Shown here piece by piece: positions 50,701 to 61,671 of a stretch of DNA of 64,000 nt. Location of the stretch: the NCBI GenBank assembly GCA_035048815.1, contig JAUCBN010000043.1, positions 6,637,001-6,701,000 on the forward strand, read 5' to 3'. The first letter of the stretch is position 1. Each line of letters begins with the position of its first letter. A model generated the notes under the pieces. The model saw nothing but the letters and a program-made list of their open reading frames with translations. It was not told where the DNA came from and did no database searches. The stretch is from Abelmoschus esculentus (Eukaryota > Streptophyta > Magnoliopsida > Malvales > Malvaceae). The translations under genes were made by a program, and so were the position numbers.

Positions 50701-51969
50701 CGATGATATGACATATCTTCATGGTAAGACTTATTGGCATGATGATGCCACAAGAATAAAGACACTAACGTGATATTTTAGTGACATACATCATATTTTA
50801 AAAAAATAATTATTTTTTATATTAATTTTTAATTAAAAAAATTAAAATCATAATATTAAGAGATTGAGATTGAATTCAGGTCTAGAGGAAGAGAGGTTTC
50901 TCATTTAAACACTAGACAAACCTTTTAATATCATAAATAAATACCAAATACAACATATAACCTTATCAAAATAGCATGGCTGCGCTTCTTCATTACCTAA
51001 TTTGTGTATCACTTATCACATTACTAATTAGATCTTCCGAGACCTTTGTCCTAATTCCATGTCAAGATTTTATGCATATCATTTTTAGATCCCAAGCATG
51101 ATTTCTTTAGAAACAGAGATAAAAGTGGTATTTTTATCCTTACTTCCAAATCAATTTCTCAACCAATAGACTTGTCATTGAAGTCGTTGACTTTTCTGGT
51201 TAATTATCAAAATCGAGAGACCCCTAGAATCAACCATCTCATGTATCTTCTGACTTTCTTTATAAAACTCACCGTAAAGAGTTACCTCGACAATTTTTCA
51301 GATACATCTTTCAAATCATCTTTGAATTTTCATATCATTCTTCCACAAAATAGCAAATAAAGGTTAACAGATATCACAATACTAATAACATCAAGTATAG
51401 AATTGGTTTTAGTACTCTCAATATTTTTGATTGGTCTAAAGGAGAATTGTTGTCTTGAATATAACCATTTTTATCAACGCAACTTTTCATAGTTGAATTT
51501 GACTAAAGAATATCTCTCACTTGTTATTCAAATGATTTAAATTTGATGTTTTTGGCACAGTCGAGTGTCGATCGATAATTTTATTTCTCTATTAATTTTT
51601 CACTTTTAATTATGATATTCTTCGCTTTCTTATTCTCTTTTCTCTTCTTCTGCAAAGGTGTTCGATGGGAGAGTCTTCTCTAAAATTTTTTTTACTACCA
51701 TTAAGCTTCATGCAGTGAAAGACGAAGGAGGTATCTTTTTATTAATGACGAAACTAAGGGGTTGAATTCATATTTAGGGAAATTAAACTTGTGTTTAAGA
51801 ATTTCAAGTAAAACCGAGTAGTTGAAAATAAATCTTTAATATTTTCATATTAAAAAATAATTCAGGTTTAATATTTATACTAATGAAAAAATAAAGAAAA
51901 TTAATCCTAACTAATTAACTATCCTAATAATTATTTTAATAAATAACGAATTTACAACTAAGATATTTT
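47791..51969. other. Long AT-rich spacer
   Basis: No supported gene on either strand; the ORFs of 60-71 aa are AT-rich chance frames. Some stretches (48690-48800, 50700-50940) have more balanced composition and may be decayed transposon pieces, but nothing is identifiable. Confidence 0.5.
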
Positions 51970-53095
51970 TATTACCTCCTCAAGTTGGAGCATACAATTT
52001 TTGAATGTCCAACTTGAAAATGGACTCCCAAAAAATAACGTGAATGATCTTTGGTGAAATAATCTAACTACTAACTGATTGTGAGAAATGAACAGATAAA
52101 GTTTCGATAATTTTGTTTTGAACCTTCTAGCTATTGTAGATTACAAGTAACAATAGCAAGTGTTCGATATTTAGGCTCACAAGAGAATCAAAATATTGTT
52201 TGTTGCTTTTTGAATTTTCATAAAATCAAAGCTGAACCTAAAAAGAAGTAAAAAGTAATAGTAGATTTTTTGTAGTCTGAAAAAGAAGCCTTATTAAAAT
52301 AAAAATATATTATGATTATTGGTATGAAAAAATAACTCTTGATTAAGTGGTTCTTTTAAATATCAAAGAATTCTATGTGTAACCATCATATGAATACTAG
52401 TATGAACAAATAAAGAATAAAGGATCATTGCACATCAAAGGTTATGTCGTACCTAGTATTAATAAGGTATAAAAGTCTACTATAAAACTTAGATAAGAAA
52501 TAATATCTTCTAATGGTTCATTATTAGATTTAAAAAGCTTTTTAATAATAGCAATAGGTGCAAAAACAAGTTTAGTACCTAAAAAAACTAAATTTTTTTA
52601 ATAATTTCGAAGTATACTTTCTTTGACAAAGATTTTATATTATCTAACAACTTTAAGCCCTAAAAAATATTTCAAATCTCTTAGATCATGTATCTTAAAA
52701 GTATCGTGAAGACAAACTTTAATAAAATTTATTTTAGGTAAATTTGTACCAACAAAAATAATATCATCTACCTAAACAACCAATGCAATAAAGTTAGAGC
52801 TCTCACCTTTAGTAAATAGACTAATATAAAAAATAACTTATTTTAAATCATGACCAATTAAAGCAATAGTTATTCTTTTATTTATTGTCTACTAGTTTAT
52901 TTTACGTCAAATAAATTTTTTAGTTTACTAACTAAGCCAAAATTTTCACTAAAAAATTAGGTAGCAATTCCATATACATTTCTTTTTGTAAAAAATTATG
53001 AACAAAATTTTCAGTTGTAACTACTACCATTAATGTTCTAGTAGTAGTAATTTTATCTATTGGTTCGAAGGTATTAAAAAAAACAATATTAAGTT
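51970..53095 (-). pseudogene. Decayed Ty1/copia reverse transcriptase
   Basis: On the minus strand, 52800 down to about 52610 reads as the copia RT active-site region: VVQVDDIIFVGTNLPKI (catalytic VDD) then FKIHDLRDLKYFLGLKLL, the usual 'DLGxLxYFLGIE' block. Upstream (53060-52900) shorter family-like pieces such as KEMYMELLPNF are separated by stops. Gag, integrase and RNase H are not recognisable. 51970-52050 (CCAACTTGAGGAGGTAATA on the minus strand) reads like the copia 3' end. Confidence 0.65.
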
Positions 53096-53311
53096 TTTGA
53101 GTGATAAGTGTCTAAAAGTCTTAATTTTTATATCATTTTCCCACTCGTTTATTGCCATTTAAGGACAGATTTAAGGGCAATATTGGATAATTCAGCTTAT
53201 TTTCCATATTTCTGCATCCGAATAGTTAAATCATGAATTTATCTATTATTTGGCATAAAACGGATGCATTTGATGGTTTTCTTTCTTAGAAAAAAACTAC
53301 ATCATAGGAAT

Positions 53312-54637
53312 TGTCGCGTGTCAAAAGTGCGCGTTTAGTGCAAGTGGGCACATCGCAAGTAATAAGTGATAAGTATTTTATCGAGTTATCGTATCCTCAG
53401 GGACCGGTATACTTAATATGCTTTCTTCACCTTTTTGTTCTGTAGAAAAAGTAAAGAACACAAGTGAGTTGATTTGATTTATCGAAACTAAAATAACTAA
53501 ATAAAAATAAAGAGTTGAAATAGTAGAGAGAGATGGGCTAGGATCTAGTTGCGTCGTATTGTGGAATTGATTGACTTTTCTCTGTCCAATGCAATCGTAT
53601 ATCACTGCCTCGGTAGCACTGCAGTTTACTGCCTTGGCAGCGACAATACTGTCTACCGCGACAATCCCTTGCTCGTGGCAGACTCTACCAAAGTTCGGTA
53701 AAGTGCCCTTGGATGACTCCGCTTATCCCTAAGTCAGAGTGTTGTTGATGACTAGTCCTTGATGATACCTCCCGGCGTGAACCAATTATACTCACCAACC
53801 AATCTCACACTTCTTTTAGCCGCTGAAACTCTTAACCTATCCCTAGGCTGAGTTAGTATTTCGCGATTGAAACACCGTACTTACCCCTTTCGTGAATCTA
53901 ACTCTCCCGAGCTTAGATAAATGGATGATTCACAATATCCTCTCCCGAGCTCAATTGTGAAAACAAGGAATAACAAAGGATAAGCAAACCTTGATAACTT
54001 TATTGCATTGAATCAAAGACAAAGTACAATCTCTTCTCACAAATACTCGACAACCTTCACCTAATCCCTAAGAAGGTTTAGAACATGATAGAGAGGAAAG
54101 AAACAAGAATAGAAATCGGCTCTCTCCCTAGGTATTCCGTATCTTGTACATTGGGTGGCTAGGTCCTTATATAGGCTAGACCTAGGGCAAACCTTTCCTC
54201 AGTAGAATACAACTTGGAGTAGGGAACAAGTCAAGTACATAATAATAATATATTTCCAAGTTTGCTTCGGCTAAGGAGGCTTTCCCGCGTGGTCTACCTT
54301 TGGGCTTTTCCTTGTGCTAGCCAGCTCCGATCCATGGGCTTCAAGTCCAGACACGTTCCTTGGATTTTTATCTTTCCATCGCCTATAGTCCTGCTTCCTG
54401 TCTTTCTGCTGCTGCCTCGGCATCAGGTCCTGCCTCGGCCTTGTCGCTGCTGCGGCACTGGTTCTCCTGCACAGATATGAAAACGCAGTAAAACGTGCCT
54501 TTTTCTGTAAATATTCTATATGAGTATAACTTCTAAATATATCACATTAAGCACATGCATTGGTCCGAGTGGGTGTATATTTGATGATTAATGCCCATAA
54601 AAGGAGTAAAAAGTGATAGTGTGTTGAGCACTTATCA
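53312..54637 (-). repeat. 3' LTR of the minus-strand element
   Basis: Read on the minus strand it starts TGATAAGTGCTCAACACAC right after the purine tract GAGTTTGGGGGTG and ends near CACGCGACA. About 1.33 kb. The left boundary is inferred from the CA end. Confidence 0.5.
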
Positions 54638-54681
54638 CACCCCCAAACTCGAACTATTGCTTGTCCTCAAGCAATGCAAAC
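54638..54681 (-). other. Polypurine tract and preceding TGCTTGAGGACAAGCA hairpin
   Basis: On the minus strand a perfect 6-bp-arm hairpin TGCTTG-AGGA-CAAGCA (54661-54676) is followed by the purine tract GAGTTTGGGGGTG that abuts the LTR start. The same 16-mer lies before the polypurine tract of the nested element at 40420-40435. Confidence 0.6.
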
Positions 54682-55613
54682 CATCAATTTGCCGAACTCT
54701 ACTCTCTCTTTGTCTTACATGTCCATCTATTCTCCCCACCATAACTAGGCCTATTCTTAAGCCCTAACCATTCGGTTACCCAAGGGTTTACCTAGAAACA
54801 AACTATAAGAATTGTGAGTGTGTGCGTTTTTGTGGACAAGTTGATTAAAGGCTTTCTTAGATAAACTCTAAGTTCAAGACAAATAGACATTGGTTAAGTG
54901 TTCTCTTCTTTTTAAACACCAAATCTTGAGCCAATTTCGGGCACCTCAAAGACTTGTGTTTTTCTTTTCACTAAAATTTTTCTTTTTTTTTAATACTCCT
55001 TAAAACATACTAGAGCCAATTTCGGGCACCTTTAGCATGAAGAAGATACTTTCTAGAGCCGGTGGTAGGCACCTCTAGTTATTTTCCAAAAATCTAAGTC
55101 TTTATCACCTAAGTTCATTAAAAGAATTCCTATAATCCAACAAGTCCCAAAAGTGTTTAAAGTTTAAAGTTCTTCCTATAGTAAGCTTCTAAGTTTTCAT
55201 CCTTAAGCATCCTAAGGTTAAGCCCTCTTAACAGAACCTAAACATTGTAAGGAGAAAGATTTCTATAGCCTTAAAGAATAAACTAAGACAATACTAATGA
55301 TAAGCAGTGTAAAAGTGTAGGCAGTTAATTCAAGTATGGCGGGGAGCATAAAAATTGAAAAAAAATCACTGGAATACTCCCTTTTCGGCAAGGCCGCGGT
55401 AGTAGATTGTTGCCTTGGCAGTGAATCTGCACCCCCAAACTCAAATCAAGCATTGTCCTTAATGCTTTATATTTGAAGAATTAAGCGGCAAAACAAAATA
55501 TGAATATAAAAAGCAGCAAATAAAAACAGTAGAAGCAATTAATATTGAGTTAAGGACAAAGAAATTTAAAGCGACTCCGAAGAGCTGCTTGTAACAATTT
55601 TCTTCCGTGGCCT

Positions 55614-56897
55614 TTATGCCAAATGCTTTGTCCTTGGTGAAGGCGATGGTTGTGTCTTTGCTTGCCGGGGCGGTTGGATTCGAGTGGGTGGTGTCCGTTG
55701 CATTGGGGCTTCTACCTCCTCTCCTACTTCTATATCAGCCATCTCTTCGGTGAGCATTACGTCCGTTCCTCCTCCCATTGCTGTTGCTCCTCCGGTGTGG
55801 TGTGTACTTGGGCCAGCGGCAGTGGAGCTTTGGTGCACATAGGCATCTATCTCGACAAATAGACTGCCCATGATAATTTGCGATCTGGGTGGAGTGCTGA
55901 AAACGACCCTTCGCTTGGATGGCCTTCTGCTGACAGACGAGGCCGCGGCAGAATCTCCCGCCCTAGATGGGCCGGTAGCCTGGTATTGGGGCTGAGGGTC
56001 CGCATGGAAGAATGGCCTTGGTCCTCCCGGGGCTGGTGTAGTCTCGGTGTAAGGGGCGGCTGTAACGAACATGTTGCTGGGAAACACCGAGAATTGTACT
56101 CCTTGGTCCGGGAAGGCGTGCATCATCATCTGGGCTAGAGTGCCATTGAAATCCCTTTGGTACTCCATGTACCTTTGTTGTCGAAGATCCATTGCTGCCA
56201 TCCATTGCAAGATCTCTTGGTACGGGTCTGCTACGGCAGAGGTGTGGGCAGTACCAGGCATGTCTGCCGTGTACTGGGCCCCGACAGCAGTATCGGCAGT
56301 GAACTGCTGCGGCGTTGCTTGGACAGGCTCTGCTTGTGTGATCTGCATGACTTTGTGACAGAAATCCCTGGTCCATCCTCGTCTTGGGGGAGTGTATTCA
56401 TCCGTTTCTTCAATGGGTACACCTGCAGAAACACATAAACCCATAATCAAGCAAGGGAAATACAATGGTCCCCTATCTTTCTTACCGCACTCATGAATTT
56501 CCCTTAGGATAATCTCGCTAACATTGATGGTCCTCTTGTTGATGATGGATTGGATAAGCACCAATCTATTGTGATCCACCGTGCTATTGTGTGATGTTGG
56601 GATGAGGCGTCGTTTGACGAAGGTATTCCACATCTTGGCCTCCGGCTTTAGGCTTTGTCTTGTTACGGATCCTCGATGGGTATCGGTTTCCCATGGGGTG
56701 TTCCCGTAACAAAGATCGTCTTTAATGAGTTCATAGTCCTCGGCAGTGATATCTTCCAAAAATTCGGCGTGGATATCACTGTCTGGGGTGAGGCCGTAGA
56801 AGTTGTTAATTGTTTCGGCATCGAGCTGGACTGGTCTGCCGCGACAATGAACGAATAGGGAGTCTTTGCTGGGCCCATGAGCGTAGAACTCCCGCAC
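55614..56897 (-). CDS. Putative plant transposon protein (Transposase_32 / ATHILA ORF1-like)
   Basis: 427 codons open. The N-terminal half resembles the domain annotated in many plant genomes as 'putative plant transposon protein': MREFYAHGP, VHCRGRPVQLDAETINNFYG, MWNTFVKRRLIPTSHNSTVD, ILREIHECGKKDRGPLYFP, CLIMGLCVSAGVPIE. The second half is Gln/Pro/Ala-rich and looks disordered, with a basic end (SKRRVVFSTPPRSQ) and an acidic run before the C-terminus. The frame continues upstream of the ATG as YDRIKYQNWEIFCLQPSQAN and back to HLWEEKGFQ, then meets a TGA near 57032, so the original start lay further upstream and this copy is N-terminally broken. A TATA box lies at 57255-57262. No catalytic triad is visible; function is unknown, and related proteins sit in non-autonomous LTR elements. 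Confidence 0.6.
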   Translation of the reverse strand: MREFYAHGPSKDSLFVHCRGRPVQLDAETINNFYGLTPDSDIHAEFLEDITAEDYELIKDDLCYGNTPWETDTHRGSVTRQSLKPEAKMWNTFVKRRLIPTSHNSTVDHNRLVLIQSIINKRTINVSEIILREIHECGKKDRGPLYFPCLIMGLCVSAGVPIEETDEYTPPRRGWTRDFCHKVMQITQAEPVQATPQQFTADTAVGAQYTADMPGTAHTSAVADPYQEILQWMAAMDLRQQRYMEYQRDFNGTLAQMMMHAFPDQGVQFSVFPSNMFVTAAPYTETTPAPGGPRPFFHADPQPQYQATGPSRAGDSAAASSVSRRPSKRRVVFSTPPRSQIIMGSLFVEIDAYVHQSSTAAGPSTHHTGGATAMGGGTDVMLTEEMADIEVGEEVEAPMQRTPPTRIQPPRQAKTQPSPSPRTKHLA

Positions 56898-57254
56898 GAT
56901 CGTGGCGTTCGCCTGGGAAGGTTGCAGACAGAAAATTTCCCAATTCTGGTACTTAATTCTGTCATATAGGTAGTGCTCAATGCTGTAGTTCTCTTCGTCT
57001 GCATGCTGAAAACCTTTCTCTTCCCAAAGATGCCTAGCGATGAAAGATCAGTTAAATCGATCTTCAACGTTGGCTGGGGAGAATTTTTTTATGTTGCCAT
57101 CAAGATAGAGAGATATGAGTTCTTGGAGCTGTTTCTTGAAAAGAATCTGGAGATTTTACAAGAATTAGTAGGCAGAGAGTAATGTGAGAGAGATTGTTAT
57201 GAATACTAAAGAAAACAAGAAAGTAAGAGTGAATAGTTCAAGAGGAAGGAGTTT

Positions 57255-57262
57255 CTTATATA
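57255..57262 (-). promoter_or_regulatory. TATA box of the transposon ORF
   Basis: TATATAAG on the minus strand in a GGCC-TATATAAG context, about 365 bp upstream of the ORF start and about 220 bp upstream of the in-frame stop near 57032. Confidence 0.5.
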
Positions 57263-57480
57263 GGCCTCGGCCTTGTGACCGTTGAAGCCACTAGCCGTTT
57301 CTGCCGTGGCAGGAATCTCGGCAGACTAGCCGTTACATTGTTCTGCCCGTTGGGACTGCTGCGGCCCTGACACTGTTTTATTGCCTCGGCAGAGTTCCTG
57401 CTGTGAACTACTTTTCCCTTATTCTTTCTTATTAACCTAAAAAAATAAAACACACGGAAAGAGAAAATACTTAAAGCAAA

Positions 57481-57639
57481 AATAAATAGAAAAACAAAAA
57501 TAAACTACTAACCCTAATATAATAATAAAGAAAAGGGGAAAGGTCATGTTATTGGTGGAGAGCATGCAAATGCATCTTCTAATCACTAATTTTATCCGAG
57601 GTTCAAACCCGTGTTTTAAATTTTTCGTTTAATTCGAAT
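57481..57639. other. Junction spacer with a tRNA-like B box
   Basis: 57590-57612 contains GAGGTTCAAACCCGTG, a perfect-looking Pol III B box, with a weak A-box-like TTGGTGGAGAGC 35-40 bp before. It may be a short SINE relic. Otherwise A-rich. Confidence 0.3.
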
Positions 57640-59245
57640 AATGGGCTTCACTACTTTTTGTTATTAAAAATTCAAAAAATTATATTAATATATCTTTGTA
57701 TATACCTACACTTATTTACCTATTTTTGTTTACCCTTTTATTGCCACCTATTTGTTATTAAAATTCAAAATCCAAAAATACATTTTCTTTTTATTATTAT
57801 CATATTAAAACAAAAAAATCCAAAAATAATATAATATAATATATTTAATTCTTCTTAAGCTTCGTTACTTTATTTTATTGTTATTATTTTACTTTATTAT
57901 TATTATTATTATTATTATTATTTCTTTTATTATTAATATTATTTATAATTATTAAATTATAACAGATTTCTAAATAAATAATATATATATTAAATAAAAC
58001 CTATGTAAATAAACAATAGCCCAATATCAATTACATAATTAACAGTCCAATAATTAAATACAAAACCCAAAAAGAATTAATACAAGCCCAGAAAATTAAT
58101 TAAATCCTAACCCATCAGTGAGCCCAACCGGATTAATAAGCAAACCCTAGCTAATCCCTTGTTCCATCTGCGCAGCTCTATCCCAGCCGTTGGATCCCAT
58201 CTGGGATCCAACGGTCCAGATCGAATGGAAGAAGCTTTCAGACTTCCTACTCGCTACACACGCGAGACTCTTTGGATCCCCGAAGACCGTTCGCCCCCAC
58301 ACGCGCCGATCGTGCATCACACGCGAAAGACCATTCGAATGCTAGTAATCCGTTCCTCGTCGCCGGTGGTCCCCATTTCAGCTCCGACGACCGTCCGTTG
58401 GTCCCCCAGTGCATTCCCGATGGCCACATACACAAAAAAAGGGTGTCAGATGCGGTACAAATTTCAGAGGCCAAAATGCCCAAAAATGCATAGGAATTAC
58501 AACAAATTTCAGAATTTTCAGTAAATATCCGGACAAAATCAGAAATCCCAGAGGCCAGACGCTACCATATTTAGAGATTAACAGAGAAAATCGAACGAAT
58601 ATCAACAAATATTCAGAGCAAAAACGACAAATTCCATCAACAACCAATAGCAATTTAGTGACCATTTCTTTTTTGGAATTTCGTTGTAATTTTATTCGGC
58701 TATTTAAAGGCCGAAGCCAACACATGTAAAGGGGTTCCCCCTGAGTTTATCAATACAAAGAAAAGCAAGATGAAATTGAGGTATATCCTCATCTTATTTT
58801 TCGCATATTTAGAATCAAAATAGAGGAGGGTTCCATCGGTTGTTACCTTTTTTTGTTTCAGCTTCTCCGCTTCCTTCACTGGAGCCGGCGAAAATCCTCG
58901 CGCTTTCGAGCGTTGTTGGTGAGCCCGAAAGGAGAACGAAGAAGGGTTGTTCTTCTTTTCCTTTTTTTTTCGGTTTAATAGAGGATTTCATGGTGTTTTA
59001 TCTAATTTTGGGGTTGAAAACCAAAAAAGAGAAAGTTGAATCGGTGTTTTGGGGTTTCAAAAAAAAAGAAGGAAAGTTTTGGTTCGCCGACCACCGCCTC
59101 AATTACCGATTTTTAATTTCAACCTAATTTCCAATTATTTCCACTAGTGACCCTTTTCCCCTTACCTTTTTATTTCACTACACCATTTTCACCTTACACT
59201 TATTTATTAATAAATTTTTATTTTTATTTAAAAAGGGTCGCTACA
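57640..59245 (+). mobile_element. 5' LTR of a Tat/Ogre-type gypsy element (left boundary approximate)
   Basis: It ends CTACA at 59245, 2 nt before the PBS. Layout: AT-rich start with CCCAATATC/CCTAACCC words, a GC-rich block (58140-58420) with a perfect palindrome at 58187-58214, TATTTAAAGG at 58697-58706 as TATA box, then a leader with GAGGTATATCCTC. The same layout is seen on the minus strand at 2574-4130. ORFs 58159-58729 are LTR shadows. Confidence 0.65.
58187..58214. repeat. Perfect palindrome in the LTR
   Basis: Arms of 13 bp (CCGTTGGATCCCA and its exact complement) separated by TC. Confidence 0.9.
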
Positions 59246-59247
59246 GT

Positions 59248-59265
59248 TGGCGACTCCGCTGGGGA
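59248..59265 (+). other. Primer-binding site (tRNA-Arg type)
   Basis: TGGCGACTCCGCTGGGGA, the PBS type known from Ogre and related Tat-lineage elements. Confidence 0.8.
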
Positions 59266-60233
59266 CGTTTTTAATTTTTTAAAACTAACGAGTCAAGCCT
59301 TGTTTTCAAATACCGCTAAATTAATTTTGGAAATTGTAAAGTAAAGTGGCAATTAAATTATTAATTGTTTATTAATTCGAGATTAAAATATCATTCAAAC
59401 TCGTGTCTAAGTGGGGGGAAAACACTAATGCCTTCATAAGGATATTGTTCCGTCGTACGGGCCTAGTAAGTACCTTCGGGCTCGACTACCCTATGCTTTC
59501 GTAAGGATATTGTTCCTTCGTAGGGGCATAACTAAAGGGTCCCCCTAAATTGAACTCGATCGAGATGAGCCTATAATGGGTGACGATCGGGGGCCTTGCT
59601 ACTCTTAGAAGAGGACAACAAGGACAATTTGGGTACCTCGTTAGAACCAAAACTGCATTTAGAGAATCTAGTCAACCTACCCGATTAGAGCCATGCGGTT
59701 AACCTAGGTTCTTTTAGACAAGATAGGGTTGCTTTGTCTCTTGTTTGCTTGCACATTCATCTATGCTTCATCACTTTTGCATCAACATTGCATGAAGGTG
59801 TTGGTCTAAGTGGTTTTTCCAATTAAAGGCTTTCGTTAGAGAATTAAAAATGAAAAAAAACAAAAATAGAAAAATAAGAGAAAAAATTGAAAAAGAAAGA
59901 AGAGAAAAAAATAGAAGATAGAGAAATTAAAAAAAGAAGAATAGAAAGAAGAAAAAAATTGAGAGATTGAAAAAACAAAAAGTGAAAAAAAGAGAGAGAA
60001 AATAAAAAGAAAAAAGAGTTTTTAATCAGTGAAGGTTTCTCAAAGGGAGATCACTATCGTGACCAACACCTTCACTTGCATTCATTTTTGCACTTCATGC
60101 ATTTCATGCATTTTCATAACATACATTTTTGCATTCATTAATAAGACAAGGAGATTAACCTTGGATACATCGTGGCAGTCTTTAAGCCGCAACCATTCCG
60201 CACTCCTACAACACCCGTTCTCAGTCGAGAGTC
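59266..60233 (+). mobile_element. Retroelement leader with purine tract between inverted repeats
   Basis: 59431-59520 holds two copies, 65 bp apart, of CTTCATAAGGATATTGTTCC / CTTTCGTAAGGATATTGTTCC. 59841-60020 is almost pure A/G on the plus strand. The exact inverted 14-mer TGAAGGTGTTGGTC (59793-59806) and GACCAACACCTTCA (60061-60074) encloses that tract. The gag frame starts at 60234. Confidence 0.7.
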
Positions 60234-61671
60234 ATGGATGAGAGATTGGTTAATGTTGAGAAGTCACAAAAGGACCTTGAAGACCGTTTGATCAACATTG
60301 AGGCAAAGATCGAGAAATCTCAAAATGAAATCCTTACTCAACTTACCGCTTTGTTTGGAAAGTCCGACCATGGGAAGGCAAAGGTTTCTGATGAGCAGTC
60401 CAACATCGAAGACCTAGGGGGCAACACTTCTCACACTAGGGCTCAACCCGAGGCATCAGTTTTGAAAGGTATTCAAATTGCAGGGGCATTTATTAACAAC
60501 CCAGTTGATGTGGGTCATGGTTTTAAGAATGAAGTCAATGTCGAGGTTCCGGATTTGGACTTGATGAACGAAGTCGAGTCGAGGTTGAGAAAAGAATTTG
60601 AGAAGAAGTTCGAGGAGCAACGCCTCCAGGTAGAAGAAAAAGTCAACCTTCTGCAAGCGACCGAAGACTTTGGAATTGATGCCTATGAACTAAGCTTGGT
60701 GTCAGATTTGGTCATTCCACCTAAGTTTAAGGTGCTAGACTTCGAGAAGTATGACGGGACCACTTGTCCCTCAGCTCACCTAACCATGTATTGTCATAAG
60801 ATGGCGACATACTTGAGAAATGAGAAGCTTCTCATCCACTGCTTTCATGATAGCTTGACCGGGGCAGCTGCCCGTTGGTATGCCCAGCTTAATCGGGCCA
60901 ATGTGAAATCATGGAAGGACTTGTCCAAACTTTTCACCGAACAATACAAACATGTGAAGGATATGGTCCCGAATAGAACTATGCTTCAGAGTCTGACTCA
61001 GGGGCAAGACGAGACCATTCGACAGTATGCCCAACGGTGGAGAGATATTCTGGCCCAGGTTCAGCCTCCTGTTTTGGAAGGTGAAATCACTTGCCTATTT
61101 GTGGACTCCCTTCATGGTCCACTTTATGAAAAAATGATCAGCAATATATCTTTAGGATTCGTCTAGTTTGTGAATACAGCGAAATCCATTGAGGCTGCTT
61201 TCAAAAGTGGCAAGCTTAAGACCGGGGAAAATGTGTCGAAGTACCCGAAGAAGAAGGACCATGAAGTAAGCTGTCGCCCCTTATCAGAATCCCAAGAATT
61301 TCACTATCTCTTCGTCTCAAAACAAAGCCGGGATAGCTCAAGGATTGACTAGAAAGGAAACCAGGCCTCCCAAAAAAGAAAATGAAAATGTGACCTTCAC
61401 TCCCTTGCCGGTGTCATACAAAGAGATGTATGCTCAGTTGCACAAGGCAAATCTAGTTCGACCCTACTATGTTACTCCTTATAGTCCGCCTTATCCAGCA
61501 TGGTACGATCCCGAGGCACACTGTGAGTACCACGCCGGAGTGTCGGGGCACACTATTGAGAATTGCATCGCTTTCAAGAAGATGGTGCAAAACTTGTTGA
61601 ACACCGGAGTTATCCAATTCGACTCCCCTGATGTGAAGAACAATCCTCTTCCGAATCATGACAAGGCTTGA
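60234..61671 (+). pseudogene. gag of the Tat/Ogre-type element, broken
   Basis: An N-terminal coiled-coil-like part (ERLVNVEKSQKDLEDRLINI) is followed by the plant gag core: PPKFKVLDFEKYDGTTCP, AARWYAQLNRANVKSWKDL, ETIRQYAQRWRDILAQVQPP and FVDSLHGPLYEKM. A TAG at 61164 interrupts after SLGFV, where the frame then continues as FVNTAKSIEAAFKSGKL. A frame change follows near 61340, into VSYKEMYAQLHKANLV and the CEYHAGVSGHTIENC knuckle-like block. The frame ends with a TGA at 61669-61671. No pol sequence follows. Confidence 0.8.

Larger units (their letters stand above)
53312..57480 (-). mobile_element. Non-autonomous LTR element with a plant transposon-type ORF
   Basis: On the minus strand: an upstream region with its own TATA box (57255-57262), an ORF of 427 codons (56897-55614), a non-coding stretch, the hairpin TGCTTGAGGACAAGCA, a polypurine tract and a 3' LTR (54637-53312). 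Palindromic words of the type TGCCTCGGCAG / TGCCTTGGCAG occur more than a dozen times across the LTR, spacer, ORF and promoter, tying the parts together. No 5' LTR or PBS was found at the 57.5-kb end. No RT or integrase. Confidence 0.55.

Noticed and set aside
55650..56438. Plus-strand and alternative minus-frame ORFs over the 427-codon ORF
   Set aside because: GC-rich coding DNA leaves long antisense frames; the main frame has family-like protein, the others do not.
58159..58729. 73-121-aa ORFs in the Tat/Ogre LTR
   Set aside because: They span the U3/TATA region on both strands and have no domain.
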